The notes: generated from the sequence alone by a model not told the origin. A DNA stretch of 64,000 nucleotides from Ruminococcaceae bacterium UBA1734 (GCA_002315765.1 DCIE01000078.1:1-64000); one strand, 5' to 3'. Positions 15,070-25,260 are shown, counted from the stretch's first letter. Translations and numbers: made by a program.

Positions 15070-15924
15070 AAATTGCTTATTATTACAGGTATGTCCGGTG
15101 CCGGAAAATCTTTAGTTGCAAATTCTTTGGAGGATATGGGATATTATTGTGTCGATAACATACCTCCGAAAATTATTCCGTCGTTGCTTGACCTTTCAAA
15201 AAGAGGCAGTGAGGGACTAAGTAAATTGGCGGTTGTTACGGATATTCGAGGCGGAGAAATGTTTGCTGACCTGCCGTATGTTATTAATGATTTAAAAGAG
15301 CAAAAGGTTGACTTTAATATACTTTTTATTGATGCTTCCGATGATGCAATTAAGAGCAGATATAGGCTTAATCGCCGTACCCATCCGCTTTGTGATGAGA
15401 ATAGTCTTTCAATAGAGTCGGCAATAGAGCAAGAAAGAAAGATGCTTTCAAGACTGAAACGAATGTCGGATTATGTTCTTGATACAACAAGTATTAAGGC
15501 ATATAATCTAAAGTCAAAAATATCAGAACTGATTTTCGGAAATGAAAATCAAGGAATGAATATTATTTGTAAATCATTCGGGTTTAAGTACGGAGTTGAC
15601 ACCGAAGCCGATTTGATTTTCGATGTTCGGTGTTTGGCAAATCCTTTTTATGTTGAGGATTTAAAGGAAATGACGGGGCTTCAAAAGCCTGTAACCGATT
15701 ATATATTCGGTTTTGATGAGAGTAATGAATTCAAAAAGAAAATTATAGATTTTCTTGAATATTCTATGCCCTTGTATGTAAAAGAAGGAAAAAGCCGTTT
15801 GGATATTTCCTTTGGATGTACCGGAGGAAAGCACCGTTCGGTCGCCTTTGCTCAGTGTGTAGCAGAATATTTTGCCGAAAAGGGTTATAAAATTGCTATA
15901 CTTCACAGAGATATTGAAAAATAG
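15067..15924 (+). CDS. rapZ: RapZ/YvcJ-type nucleotide-binding protein
   Basis: This is a P-loop protein of the RapZ/YvcJ family (about 285 residues). The N-terminus has Walker A GMSGAGKS, and the C-terminal domain has the conserved CTGGKHRSV motif. In E. coli RapZ guides GlmZ small RNA to RNase E; in Gram-positives YvcJ binds and hydrolyses nucleotides and its main target is less clear. The gene follows murB and precedes whiA, the standard Firmicute order. ATG 15067 is preferred for homology (MKLLIITG); the ATG at 15055 is supplied by the upstream repeat and has poor spacing to AAAAGG. Confidence 0.93.
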   Translation: MKLLIITGMSGAGKSLVANSLEDMGYYCVDNIPPKIIPSLLDLSKRGSEGLSKLAVVTDIRGGEMFADLPYVINDLKEQKVDFNILFIDASDDAIKSRYRLNRRTHPLCDENSLSIESAIEQERKMLSRLKRMSDYVLDTTSIKAYNLKSKISELIFGNENQGMNIICKSFGFKYGVDTEADLIFDVRCLANPFYVEDLKEMTGLQKPVTDYIFGFDESNEFKKKIIDFLEYSMPLYVKEGKSRLDISFGCTGGKHRSVAFAQCVAEYFAEKGYKIAILHRDIEK

Positions 15925-15944
15925 GGATATGTTTTTAAAAGAAG

Positions 15945-16847
15945 GTGGGTAAACTGTCTTTTTGCGGAGATATTAAAAAAGAACTTGCCGAGATGAAAAC
16001 AAGACAATGTTGCAAAGATGCATTGGTGTATGGATATGCTCTTTTCGGCAGGTCTTTTAACGCCAAAAGAATATGTCTGCAAACCGAGAGTGAAGCAGTC
16101 GCTTATTCTTACGGTAATTTGCTGTCCGGAGTTTACGGCGTTGAGGTTTCGGTAACAAGAGGGGGCGGAAAACGGCCCACTTATATTGCCGAAGTTAAAA
16201 GTGAGGCTGATAAACTTCGTATTTTGGCTTCTGTGGATTTCGGAATTTATGACGGAAGTATATATAGGGATAATTTTTACAGAGAATGTTGTGTACAAAG
16301 TTTTGTGCGAGGGGCATTTTTGGCTTGCGGTCATCTTTCCGACCCTGATAAGGATTACAGAGCAGATTTTTACATCAAAGACAAGAGGTTAGCCGAAGAG
16401 TTTTCGGAAATTTTGCTTGAGCATATGATTGAATCCCATACTTCAAAAAGGGGAAACACATATAGCGTATATATTAAAAAAAATGAAATGATAGTTAATC
16501 TTCTGGCTTTTATGGGTGCCGGTGGACTGAGTTTGCAATATTTAGAGGCATCGGTTGTAAAAAGCCTCAGTAATAAAATAAACCGTAACAATAACTGCGA
16601 TAGCGGAAATATCGGCAGAACGGTGGAGGCTTCATTAAAGCAAAGAAAAGCCATTGAGTTTTTAAAAGAACACGGAAGATTGGATACTCTTGACGGAAAG
16701 TTGATTTATGTAGCAAAGCTTCGTATGAAATATCCTGATGCTTCCCTTAAGGAATTAACATCTAAAAGTACCGAGCCTATTACCGTTTCGGGGCTTAATC
16801 ATAGACTAAAAAAACTAATTGAACTTTATGAGGAACTGAAAAATTAA
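15945..16847 (+). CDS. whiA: DNA-binding protein WhiA
   Basis: WhiA couples a LAGLIDADG-like N-terminal part (about 80-190, with GAFLACGHLSDP) to a C-terminal helix-turn-helix (MKYPDASLKELT and GLNHRLKKLIEL). It is needed for sporulation in Streptomyces and affects cell division in Bacillus. The length (300) is normal. The annotated start is the GTG at 15945. Homologs begin M-S-F, which would match the CTG at 15954 placed 5 bases after AAGGTGG, so the true start may be that unusual codon. It is followed by dnaE after a 31-base gap. Confidence 0.95.
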   Translation: MGKLSFCGDIKKELAEMKTRQCCKDALVYGYALFGRSFNAKRICLQTESEAVAYSYGNLLSGVYGVEVSVTRGGGKRPTYIAEVKSEADKLRILASVDFGIYDGSIYRDNFYRECCVQSFVRGAFLACGHLSDPDKDYRADFYIKDKRLAEEFSEILLEHMIESHTSKRGNTYSVYIKKNEMIVNLLAFMGAGGLSLQYLEASVVKSLSNKINRNNNCDSGNIGRTVEASLKQRKAIEFLKEHGRLDTLDGKLIYVAKLRMKYPDASLKELTSKSTEPITVSGLNHRLKKLIELYEELKN

Positions 16848-16878
16848 AATAATATAATTAATCAAGGAGGCTATTTGT

Positions 16879-19800
16879 ATGGATTTTGTTCATTTACATC
16901 TTCATACCGAGTATAGCCTCCTTGACGGCTGTTGTAGGATAGACAAGCTGTTTGATGCCTTGACGGAAAAAGGACAAAAAAGCGTGGCGATAACCGACCA
17001 CGGCGTTATGTACGGAGTGATTAATTTCTACAAAGAAGCCAAAAAACGCGGTATCAAGCCCATAATAGGTTGTGAGGTTTATGTGGCTCCGAGAAGTCGT
17101 TTTCAAAAGGATAAGGCTTTAGACGGAAGATATCATCATTTGGTGCTCTTGTGTGAGAATAACGAGGGTTATGCCAATTTGATGAAAATAGTATCTATCG
17201 GATTTACCGACGGCTTTTATTCTAAACCTCGTGTGGATGAAGAAACCCTTAGAAAGTACAGCAAGGGAATTATTGCCCTTTCGGCTTGTCTTGCCGGAGA
17301 AATACCGTCATATTTGCTGAATAACGATTTGGAAAAGGCTGATGAATGTGCAAAAAAATATGCCGAGATATTCGGCAAAGACAATTTTTTTATAGAACTT
17401 CAAGACCATGGGCTTGAGGAACAAAAAGCAATCAATCCTATTCTTGTCAATATTGCGAAAAAATACCGACTTGGTGTGGTAGCCACAAACGATGTCCATT
17501 ATATAGAAAAAGAAGACTCTTTTATGCATAGGGTTCTTCTTTGTATTCAGACCGGCAGTAAAACAACCGAAAAAAGCCCCATTGAATTTAAAACCGAGGA
17601 GTTTTATTTAAAGACCGGTGATGAAATGTATGAAAAATTCGGTTATTTGCCCGAGGCTATAGAAAATACCCTGAGAATTGCCGATAGATGTAATGTTGAT
17701 ATTGAATTCGGAAAAATAAAACTTCCTTTTTTTGATACAAAGGGAGAAGACCATTTTGAGTATTTCAAAAAAAGATGCCTTAGAGGCCTTTATGAAAAGT
17801 ACGGCAATAATCCAAGTAAGGAAATAACCGATAGGCTTGATTACGAACTTTCGGTTATTAATAAAATGGGATATGTGGACTACTATCTTATTGTTTGGGA
17901 TTTTGTGAATTTTGCAAAGAAAAGCGGAATTCCGGTTGGGCCCGGCAGAGGCTCGGGAGCCGGAAGCTTGGCGGCATACTGCATAGGAATTACAGGAATA
18001 GACCCTCTTAGATACGACCTTATTTTTGAGAGGTTTCTAAATCCGGAAAGAGTATCTATGCCGGATTTTGATATTGATTTTTGCTATGTTAGGCGTCCCG
18101 AAGTCATAGAATATGTAGTTAATAAGTACGGTATCGACCGTGTGGCACAAATTGTAACATTCGGCACAATGGCAGCAAGGGCCGCAGTACGGGATGTGGG
18201 TAGGGCTTTAGATATTCCTTATGCCGATTGCGATAGAATAGCCAAGCTCATTCCACAGTCTTTAGGAGTAACCTTAAACAGTGCTTTAGAGTCTAATGTT
18301 GAATTAAAAAGACTTTACGAAAGCAATTCCCAAACAAGAAAAATTCTTGATATGGCAATTAAGCTTGAGGGAATGCCCAGACACGCTTCGACCCATGCGG
18401 CAGGTGTGGTTATTTCGGATAAACCGGTTAGCGAATATGTTCCTTTGGCTGTAAACGGAGATTGGACCGTAACACAATATACCATGACAGCCCTTGATGA
18501 ATTAGGGCTTCTTAAGATGGACTTTTTAGGGCTGAGAAACCTTACGGTAATTGATGATACGGTTAAGCAAATCAGGAAAACCCATAAAGAATTTAATATT
18601 GAAAATATCCCTCTTGATGATAAAAAAACTATTGAAATGATGGGGAAAGGACAAACCGACGGAGTATTTCAGTTCGAGTCTGACGGTATGAAATCGGTGC
18701 TTAGAAAGTTTGTACCCGAAAGCATAGAGGATTTAATAGCCATACTTTCTCTTTATCGTCCCGGCCCTATGGATTCCATACCGAAATATATTCATAACCG
18801 GCATAATCCTAAAGATGTTCGGTACGATACTCCTTTGCTTGAACCTATACTCAAGGTAACATACGGTTGCATAGTATATCAAGAACAGGTAATGCAGATT
18901 TTCCGTGAACTTGCGGGATATTCCTTCGGTAGAGCCGATATTGTAAGACGCGCCATGGCAAAGAAAAAACACGATGTTATGAAAAAAGAGAGAAATGCTT
19001 TTATATTCGGTGAAAAAGATGAAGAGGGAAATGTGATATGCGAGGGTGCGGTAAACAGAGGAGTAAAGGTTGAGGTTGCCGAAAAAATATTCGATGAAAT
19101 GTCGGCATTTTCGTCTTATGCCTTTAACAAATCCCACGCTGCGGCTTATGCTGTTGTTGCTTATCAAACCGCGTATTTAAAGTGCCACTATCCTTCGTTT
19201 TATTTTTCATCTCTTTTGACAAGTGTGCTTGACAGCGGCAACAAAATTGCACGGTATTCTTCGGAATGTAAACGGTTGGGAATAGAACTTTTACCGCCGA
19301 GTGTGAATAATTCTTATAAGTTTTTTTCGGCTGAAAACGGAAATATTCGCTTTGGTTTGTTAGCAGTTAAAAATTTAGGCTCGGCTGTTATTGATAATTT
19401 AATAAACGAGAGAAATAATAAGGGTAAATACTCTTCAATGATGGACTTTTTTAAGAGAAATCATAACAGAGGAATGAATAGCAGGGCTGCCGAAAGCCTC
19501 ATAAAAAGCGGTGCTTTAGACTGCTTCGGTCATAATCGGAAAAGTATGCTTATGACTTTGCCGAATATTATTTCGGTGCTTGAAGAAGAAAGAAGATTTT
19601 CGGGAGAAAATCAGCTTGATTTGTTTGGAGAAACCGAAAAAACCACCGAAATTCCCATTGTGGATGTGGAAGAAATGCCCCGTATGCAAAAACTTTTTAT
19701 GGAAAAAGAGGCGACGGGAATATATCTTTCGGGACATCCTATGCAGGGTTTTTACGATTATATATATAAAAAGGGTTGTGTGAAAATTTCGGATGTCGTT

Positions 19801-20325
19801 TCGGGAAAATATAAGGATAAAGATAGGGTTTGTGTTTCGGGTGTCTTATCGTCTCCTAAAATAAGACAACTGAAAAACAAAACGATTATGGCAAATGTTT
19901 TGTTAGAGGACACTTCGGGAGAAATCTCTTTAACTGTATTTAATAATCAGTATAATAACTTTGCTTCCTTGTTGGTTGAGGGAAATCTTGTGATAGTAAG
20001 AGGAAAATTAAGCGAGATGGAGGAGAGAGACAAAGAAATTGTTCTGGAGGAAATAGAGATTATTCCGAAAACAGCTGAGAGAAAACAAGAAAAGAATATT
20101 CCGGCAGGTTGTTATTTAAGACTTAAGAGTATTAATTTGCCTGAGTTTGAAAAGGTAAAGAGGATTCTTAAAAACCATCCCGGAAATACCTCGGTATTTA
20201 TATTTGAAACAGATACAAATAAACGGTTTTCGGCACCTAAAAATCTATATGTAAATAATGATGAACAATTGATTTTGGAACTAAAGTCGGTTGTGGGAGA
20301 AGAAAATGTCAAATTTGTAACATAA
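16879..20325 (+). CDS. dnaE: DNA polymerase III alpha subunit, DnaE type
   Basis: This is a replicative polymerase subunit of 1148 residues. The N-terminal PHP domain begins with HLHLHTEYSLLDG. The palm carries the catalytic aspartates in MPDFDIDF and, upstream, GPGRGSGAGSLAAYC. The C-terminal OB-fold is seen around VCVSGVLSSPKI. It lacks the inserted 3'-5' exonuclease of PolC, so it is the second, lesion- or lagging-strand-type polymerase of low-GC Gram-positives. AAGGAGG lies upstream of the ATG. It is next to pfkA, a common arrangement. Confidence 0.98.
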   Translation: MDFVHLHLHTEYSLLDGCCRIDKLFDALTEKGQKSVAITDHGVMYGVINFYKEAKKRGIKPIIGCEVYVAPRSRFQKDKALDGRYHHLVLLCENNEGYANLMKIVSIGFTDGFYSKPRVDEETLRKYSKGIIALSACLAGEIPSYLLNNDLEKADECAKKYAEIFGKDNFFIELQDHGLEEQKAINPILVNIAKKYRLGVVATNDVHYIEKEDSFMHRVLLCIQTGSKTTEKSPIEFKTEEFYLKTGDEMYEKFGYLPEAIENTLRIADRCNVDIEFGKIKLPFFDTKGEDHFEYFKKRCLRGLYEKYGNNPSKEITDRLDYELSVINKMGYVDYYLIVWDFVNFAKKSGIPVGPGRGSGAGSLAAYCIGITGIDPLRYDLIFERFLNPERVSMPDFDIDFCYVRRPEVIEYVVNKYGIDRVAQIVTFGTMAARAAVRDVGRALDIPYADCDRIAKLIPQSLGVTLNSALESNVELKRLYESNSQTRKILDMAIKLEGMPRHASTHAAGVVISDKPVSEYVPLAVNGDWTVTQYTMTALDELGLLKMDFLGLRNLTVIDDTVKQIRKTHKEFNIENIPLDDKKTIEMMGKGQTDGVFQFESDGMKSVLRKFVPESIEDLIAILSLYRPGPMDSIPKYIHNRHNPKDVRYDTPLLEPILKVTYGCIVYQEQVMQIFRELAGYSFGRADIVRRAMAKKKHDVMKKERNAFIFGEKDEEGNVICEGAVNRGVKVEVAEKIFDEMSAFSSYAFNKSHAAAYAVVAYQTAYLKCHYPSFYFSSLLTSVLDSGNKIARYSSECKRLGIELLPPSVNNSYKFFSAENGNIRFGLLAVKNLGSAVIDNLINERNNKGKYSSMMDFFKRNHNRGMNSRAAESLIKSGALDCFGHNRKSMLMTLPNIISVLEEERRFSGENQLDLFGETEKTTEIPIVDVEEMPRMQKLFMEKEATGIYLSGHPMQGFYDYIYKKGCVKISDVVSGKYKDKDRVCVSGVLSSPKIRQLKNKTIMANVLLEDTSGEISLTVFNNQYNNFASLLVEGNLVIVRGKLSEMEERDKEIVLEEIEIIPKTAERKQEKNIPAGCYLRLKSINLPEFEKVKRILKNHPGNTSVFIFETDTNKRFSAPKNLYVNNDEQLILELKSVVGEENVKFVT

Positions 20326-20390
20326 AAAACATTGAAATATATAAAATATTGTTATATAATAATTGGTGTATTTTTTTGGAGATGATAGAT

Positions 20391-21350
20391 ATGAAAACTA
20401 TTGGTGTATTGACAAGCGGGGGAGATGCTCCCGGAATGAATGCGGCAATTCGTGCCGTTGTAAGAACTGCAATTTCTTTGGGAATGAATGTAAAAGGTAT
20501 CAGAAGAGGTTATAACGGACTTATTGAAGGAGATGTTATCGACCTTGATTTGCGTTCTGTTTCGGATATAATTCATAGAGGCGGAACCTTTCTTTATACC
20601 GCAAGAAGTCCCAAGTTTAAAACCGAGGAAGGTATGAAACTTGCGATTGAAAACTGTAAAAAATTCGGTATTGACGGCATTGTCGTAATCGGCGGAGACG
20701 GTTCTTACAGAGGTGCAAGAGATTTGTCCAATCACGGAATTCCATGTGTCGGAGTTCCGGGAACTATTGATAATGATATTTCTTCTACGGAATATACAAT
20801 AGGCTTTGATACCGCAATGAATACCGCAATGGAAATGGTGGATAGAATAAGAGATACCGCCCAGTCCCATGACCGTTGTTCGGTTGTTGAGGTTATGGGT
20901 AGACATGCAGGTTATATTGCCGTTCAAACAGGTATTGCCGTTGGTGCAACAGCAATTTTAGTACCTGAAATTCCGGTTAATGTAGAGGATATTGTGGAAA
21001 AGATTAAAAAATCCAACAAAACCGGTAAAAAGCACTTTATTATTGTTGTTGCCGAGGGTGTAGGCAAGGTAGAAGAACTTGCGGATATTATTGAGGAGAA
21101 AACAGGTATTGAATCCCGTGCTACCGTATTAGGTCATGTTCAACGCGGCGGAAGCCCCACGGTAAGAGACAGAGTTTGTGCTACCGACCTTGGAAATGCT
21201 GCTGTTCACCTATTAAATAAAGGCATTGGAAACAGAGTTGTAGGTTACAAAGACGGTGCGCTTGTAAACTATGATATTTTTGAGGCTTTAAATATGGAAA
21301 AACAGTTTGATTTTGATATGGTTGAGGTTGCTCACGAAACATCAATTTAA
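20391..21350 (+). CDS. pfkA: ATP-dependent 6-phosphofructokinase
   Basis: PfkA phosphorylates fructose-6-phosphate to fructose-1,6-bisphosphate, the committed step of glycolysis. Visible sites are TSGGDAPGMNAAIRA at the N-terminus, GGDGSYRGA (Gly at the ATP-versus-PPi position favours ATP), the catalytic PGTIDND, and VEVMGRHAGYIA. The length (319) is that of the bacterial group I enzyme. ATG 20391 has GGAG 9 bases upstream; the in-frame ATG at 20382 sits on that site and is rejected. Confidence 0.97.
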   Translation: MKTIGVLTSGGDAPGMNAAIRAVVRTAISLGMNVKGIRRGYNGLIEGDVIDLDLRSVSDIIHRGGTFLYTARSPKFKTEEGMKLAIENCKKFGIDGIVVIGGDGSYRGARDLSNHGIPCVGVPGTIDNDISSTEYTIGFDTAMNTAMEMVDRIRDTAQSHDRCSVVEVMGRHAGYIAVQTGIAVGATAILVPEIPVNVEDIVEKIKKSNKTGKKHFIIVVAEGVGKVEELADIIEEKTGIESRATVLGHVQRGGSPTVRDRVCATDLGNAAVHLLNKGIGNRVVGYKDGALVNYDIFEALNMEKQFDFDMVEVAHETSI

Positions 21351-21368
21351 GTAAAAAAATGTAAATTT

Positions 21369-21401
21369 ATTGCCGTACAATAAGAGTACGGCAATTTTTT
21401 T
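21369..21401 (+). terminator. Terminator after pfkA
   Basis: A perfect 10-bp stem (ATTGCCGTAC / GTACGGCAAT), a 7-nt loop and a seven-base T-run follow the pfkA stop. Confidence 0.93.
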
Positions 21402-21488
21402 ATACATTTGTTGAGTGATTTTCAAAAAAATATTTGACTCGGTTGCTAATAAGTGGTAATATTTACTATTGAAAAGGAGTGAAGATGT

Positions 21489-22841
21489 ATGTTTAAATCA
21501 GCTTATCTTAATAGGGTTTACGAAACCTTAGAAAAGCGCAGTGCAGGGGAACCTGAATTTTTACAGGCAGTAAAGGAAGTTCTCGAGTCCTTAGAGCCTG
21601 TTATTGAGTCAAATCCTGCTTATGAGAAAAACGGAATTATCGAGAGAATGGTAGAGCCTGAAAGAATGATTTCTTTCAGAGTATCTTGGGTTGACGACAA
21701 CGGTAAGGTTCAGGTTAACCGCGGTTATCGTGTTCAGTTTAATTCGGCTATCGGTCCATACAAGGGCGGTCTTCGTTTCCATCCCACGGTTAATGCTTCA
21801 ATTATGAAGTTCTTGGGATTTGAGCAGACCTTCAAGAATAGCCTTACCAGCCTTCCTATGGGTGGCGGTAAAGGTGGTTCGGACTTTGACCCGAGAGGCA
21901 AGTCTGACGGTGAAGTTATGAGATTTTGCCAAAGCTTTATGACCGAGCTTTCAAAACATATCGGTGCAGATACCGATGTACCTGCAGGTGATATCGGCGT
22001 AGGTGCCCGTGAGGTTGGCTACTTATTCGGTCAGTATAAGAGACTTCGCAATGAGTTTACAGGTGTACTTACAGGTAAGGGCCTTTCTTTCGGCGGTTCG
22101 CTTATTCGTCCTGAGGCTACCGGATTCGGCGCAGTTTACTATGTAGTGGAAATGCTCAAATCATTTGGCGAAACAGTTAAGGGTAAGACCTTTGCCGTAT
22201 CGGGATTCGGTAATGTTGCTTGGGGTACCGTTAAGAAGATTACCGAGCTTGGCGGTAAGGTTGTAACAATTTCCGGACCTGATGGTTATGTTTACGATAA
22301 AGACGGTATTAATACCGATGAAAAGATTAACTTTATGTTGGAGATGCGTTCTTCCGGACATGATAAGGTTAAGGATTATGCCGATAAATTCGGTGTAGAG
22401 TATTTTGAAGGTAAGCGCCCTTGGGAGCAGAAGGTTGATATTATTATGCCTTGTGCTACACAAAACGAGGTGGGCATTGAGGATGCCAAGAACATTGTGG
22501 CTAACGGAGTTAAGTACTATGTTGAGGTTGCTAATATGCCTACAACCGAAGAAGCAGTTGCTTACTTAAAGAAAAACAAGGTTGTTATTGCTCCGTCTAA
22601 GGCTGTTAATGCCGGTGGTGTTGCTGTTTCCGGTCTTGAAATGAGCCAGAACTCAATGAGATACAGCTGGACAGCCGAAGAGGTTGATGCAAAATTGTAT
22701 CAGATTATGGCTAATATTTATAAGAATTCCTTTGATGCCGCTAAAAAGTACGGTATGGAAGGCGACCTTATTGCCGGTGCAAATATTGCCGGATTTGAAA
22801 AGGTTGCAGATGCTATGCTTGCTCAGGGTATTGCATATTAA
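21489..22841 (+). CDS. gdhA: Glutamate dehydrogenase, probably NADP-specific
   Basis: This enzyme interconverts 2-oxoglutarate plus ammonium and glutamate. The protein is 450 residues, the hexameric 50-kDa type. Visible sites are KGGLRFHPTVN, the substrate lysine region PMGGGKGGSDFDP, and the Rossmann motif VSGFGNVAWG. In gut Clostridia this form serves mainly in ammonium assimilation. The gene is a single transcription unit: a terminator lies before it (21369-21401) and another after it (22870-22908), and AAAAGGAGTG precedes the ATG. Codon use is noticeably more biased than in its neighbours, as in highly expressed genes. Confidence 0.97.
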   Translation: MFKSAYLNRVYETLEKRSAGEPEFLQAVKEVLESLEPVIESNPAYEKNGIIERMVEPERMISFRVSWVDDNGKVQVNRGYRVQFNSAIGPYKGGLRFHPTVNASIMKFLGFEQTFKNSLTSLPMGGGKGGSDFDPRGKSDGEVMRFCQSFMTELSKHIGADTDVPAGDIGVGAREVGYLFGQYKRLRNEFTGVLTGKGLSFGGSLIRPEATGFGAVYYVVEMLKSFGETVKGKTFAVSGFGNVAWGTVKKITELGGKVVTISGPDGYVYDKDGINTDEKINFMLEMRSSGHDKVKDYADKFGVEYFEGKRPWEQKVDIIMPCATQNEVGIEDAKNIVANGVKYYVEVANMPTTEEAVAYLKKNKVVIAPSKAVNAGGVAVSGLEMSQNSMRYSWTAEEVDAKLYQIMANIYKNSFDAAKKYGMEGDLIAGANIAGFEKVADAMLAQGIAY

Positions 22842-22869
22842 TATTGCCTTTTTTGAGAAAAAGATGTAT

Positions 22870-22908
22870 AATGACAAGGGTGCTTTGATGTGCCTTTGTC
22901 ATTTTTTT
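22870..22908 (+). terminator. Terminator after gdhA
   Basis: AATGACAAGGG pairs with CCTTTGTCATT (one G-U) and is followed by a run of seven T. It lies only 14 bases before the start of the TetR gene. Confidence 0.88.
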
Positions 22909-22921
22909 AGGGGGACCGATT

Positions 22922-23515
22922 ATGAAAAAGAAAAATACCCGAAATACCAAAGGTAGGATTGTATCTGCCGCTTGGCGACTTTTTTATGAACAGGGTTATG
23001 ATAATACTACAGTTGACGATATAATTTATGAATCGGAAACCTCTAAAGGCTCATTTTACCATTATTTCAGCGGAAAAGATGCCCTTTTGTCCACACTGTC
23101 CTATCTTTTTGACGAAAAATATGAAGAGCTTTCAGGTTCTTTTCCCGAAAATATGGGTGCCATTGAAAAATTGGTTTATCTAAACGGAGAAATATTCCGT
23201 ATGATAGAGGACTCGGTTTCTATTGAGCTTTTGGCAAGTCTTTTGTCTTCACAGCTTGTAACCAAAAGTGAAAAGCATCTGCTTGATAAAGAAAGAACAT
23301 ATTATAAATTGCTTAGAAATATAATAGTAGAGGGACAGCAGTCAGGGGAAATTTCAACCGAAAAATCGGCTAATGATATTGTAAAAGCCTACGCTATGTA
23401 TGAAAGAGCCATAATGTACGATTGGTGTCTTTGCAACGGTGAATATTCTTTAAGAGAGTATAGCGCCGCTATGTTGCCTATGTTTTTAAACGGATACAAA
23501 GCGAGTACAAATTAA
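22922..23515 (+). CDS. TetR/AcrR-family transcriptional regulator
   Basis: This 197-residue protein has an N-terminal TetR HTH (about 10-56; TVDDIIYESETSKGSFYHYF is the recognition part) and a helical ligand-binding domain with no strong family signal. It lies between gdhA and putP on the same strand. A direct repeat TTTAGTCTAAT occurs in the following intergenic region (23549-23559 and 23640-23650), the second copy next to the putP -10. It may therefore regulate putP or itself; this is inferred from position only. Confidence 0.9.
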   Translation: MKKKNTRNTKGRIVSAAWRLFYEQGYDNTTVDDIIYESETSKGSFYHYFSGKDALLSTLSYLFDEKYEELSGSFPENMGAIEKLVYLNGEIFRMIEDSVSIELLASLLSSQLVTKSEKHLLDKERTYYKLLRNIIVEGQQSGEISTEKSANDIVKAYAMYERAIMYDWCLCNGEYSLREYSAAMLPMFLNGYKASTN

Positions 23516-23548
23516 AAAAATATTTTTGATACATTATTTAGTATGTAC

Positions 23549-23667
23549 TTTAGTCTAATTATAATAGTCTTAAAACAAAGGGTTTTCTTTGCTTTAAGGC
23601 TATTTTTGTTCATTTTTTATTTCAAACTAAATTCTATGTTTTAGTCTAATAAAAAGTATGGTATAAT
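23549..23667 (+). promoter_or_regulatory. putP upstream region with 11-bp direct repeats
   Basis: TTTAGTCTAAT occurs at 23549-23559 and 23640-23650. The second copy overlaps the -35 position of a promoter whose -10 is TATAAT at 23662-23667. A regulator binding these repeats would control putP. The upstream TetR gene is the obvious candidate. Confidence 0.45.
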
Positions 23668-23699
23668 TCTAACTGTTAAAAAAGAAAGGGGTAATTATT

Positions 23700-25244
23700 T
23701 TGGAAACAAGAAACATTATCATTCTTGCGGCTATCGTTGTTTATATGATTATGATGGTTGCAATCGGCTTTGTGGTTTCAAAAAGAAATAAAACCACAAG
23801 CGACTATTATTTAGGCGGAAGAAAATTAGGACCGTTGGTTACTGCCATGAGTGCCGAGGCATCGGATATGAGTGGTTGGCTTTTGATGGGACTGCCTGCA
23901 GTTGCTTTAATGTGCGGTCTTGCAGAGGCTACATGGACGGCAATAGGTCTTGCAATCGGTACATATCTCAACTGGTTGTTTGTTGCAAAAAAACTCAGAG
24001 TTTACAGTCAAAAGATTGACGCATACACAATTCCCGACTTTTTCTCAAAGCGTTTCGGTGATAAAAAGAATATTTTGACCACTATTGCGGCGATATTTAT
24101 TATCATATTCTTTATTCCTTACACAGCATCGGGTTTTGCGGCTTGCGGTAAATTGTTTAATGCCATTTTCGGAGTAGATTATTTAACTGCTATGATAATA
24201 AGTGCGGCGGTTATTATTATTTACTGCACTTTAGGCGGTTTTTTTGCCGCTTCAACTACCGACTTTGTTCAAAGTATAGTAATGACAATCGCTTTATTTG
24301 TTGTTATCGGATTTGGCGAAGGTGCCGTTCACGGATTTACCAATGTTTTTTCCAATGTTAAGGAACTTACCGGATACCTTGATTTGTTTAAGGGTTACAG
24401 TGTTGCTGACGGCGCTACCGGAAGTTACGGCGCTTTGCCTGTTGCTTCAACTCTTGCTTGGGGACTCGGATATTTCGGCATGCCTCACATCTTGCTTAGA
24501 TTTATGGCAATAGAGGATGAAAACAAGTTAAAACTTTCAAGAAGAGTAGCAACGGTTTGGGTTGTAATTTCAATGGGTATTGCCGTATTAATCGGTGTTG
24601 TTGGATATAGCTTAATGAAGGCAGGTATTGTTCCGACTTATGCCGATGCCACTGCCGCCGAAACAATAATTGTTGACATATCAAAGGTTATTTCAAAGTT
24701 TGGCTTTGTTCCTGCTTTTGTAGGCGGAATAATTCTTGCGGGTATTTTGGCATCTACAATGTCAACTGCCGATTCACAGTTACTTGCCGCAGCATCAAGT
24801 GTTTCCGAAAATTTGGTTAAGGATACATTCAAGGTAAAGCTTTCGGTTAAGTCTTCTATGATACTTGCAAGAGTATCGGTTGTTGTAATTTCCGTAATTG
24901 CTATTTTCCTTGCAAGAAATCCCGACAGTTCGGTATTCAGAATTGTATCATTTGCTTGGGCAGGTTTCGGCGCTGTGTTCGGTCCGGTTGTACTCTGTGC
25001 GCTTTTCTGGAAGAGAACGAACAAGTGGGGCGCTTTGGCTGGTATGATTTCAGGCGGAGTTATGATTTTTGTTTGGAAGTTTGTTATCAGGGTTCAGTTT
25101 GCCGACACAATTCTTAACATTTACGAGTTATTACCGGCGTTCATAATTGCTCTTATTGCCATTGTGATTGTAAGTCTTGCAACTAAGGCTCCTGAAAAGG
25201 AAATTATTGATACCTTTGAAAGCGTTAAAGCGAAAAATAATTAA
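23700..25244 (+). CDS. putP: Sodium/proline symporter
   Basis: This is a sodium:solute symporter of the PutP type, 514 residues with about 13 membrane helices. Family marks are the N-terminal DYYLGGRKLGPLVTAMSAEA, SDMSGWLLMGLPA and the sodium-site region ILAGILASTMSTADSQLLAA. It brings in proline with sodium ions for nutrition or osmoprotection. The start is a TTG behind AAAGGGG. It is monocistronic, with a strong terminator after it. Confidence 0.93.
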   Translation: METRNIIILAAIVVYMIMMVAIGFVVSKRNKTTSDYYLGGRKLGPLVTAMSAEASDMSGWLLMGLPAVALMCGLAEATWTAIGLAIGTYLNWLFVAKKLRVYSQKIDAYTIPDFFSKRFGDKKNILTTIAAIFIIIFFIPYTASGFAACGKLFNAIFGVDYLTAMIISAAVIIIYCTLGGFFAASTTDFVQSIVMTIALFVVIGFGEGAVHGFTNVFSNVKELTGYLDLFKGYSVADGATGSYGALPVASTLAWGLGYFGMPHILLRFMAIEDENKLKLSRRVATVWVVISMGIAVLIGVVGYSLMKAGIVPTYADATAAETIIVDISKVISKFGFVPAFVGGIILAGILASTMSTADSQLLAAASSVSENLVKDTFKVKLSVKSSMILARVSVVVISVIAIFLARNPDSSVFRIVSFAWAGFGAVFGPVVLCALFWKRTNKWGALAGMISGGVMIFVWKFVIRVQFADTILNIYELLPAFIIALIAIVIVSLATKAPEKEIIDTFESVKAKNN

Positions 25245-25260
25245 AATTTAATACACATTT

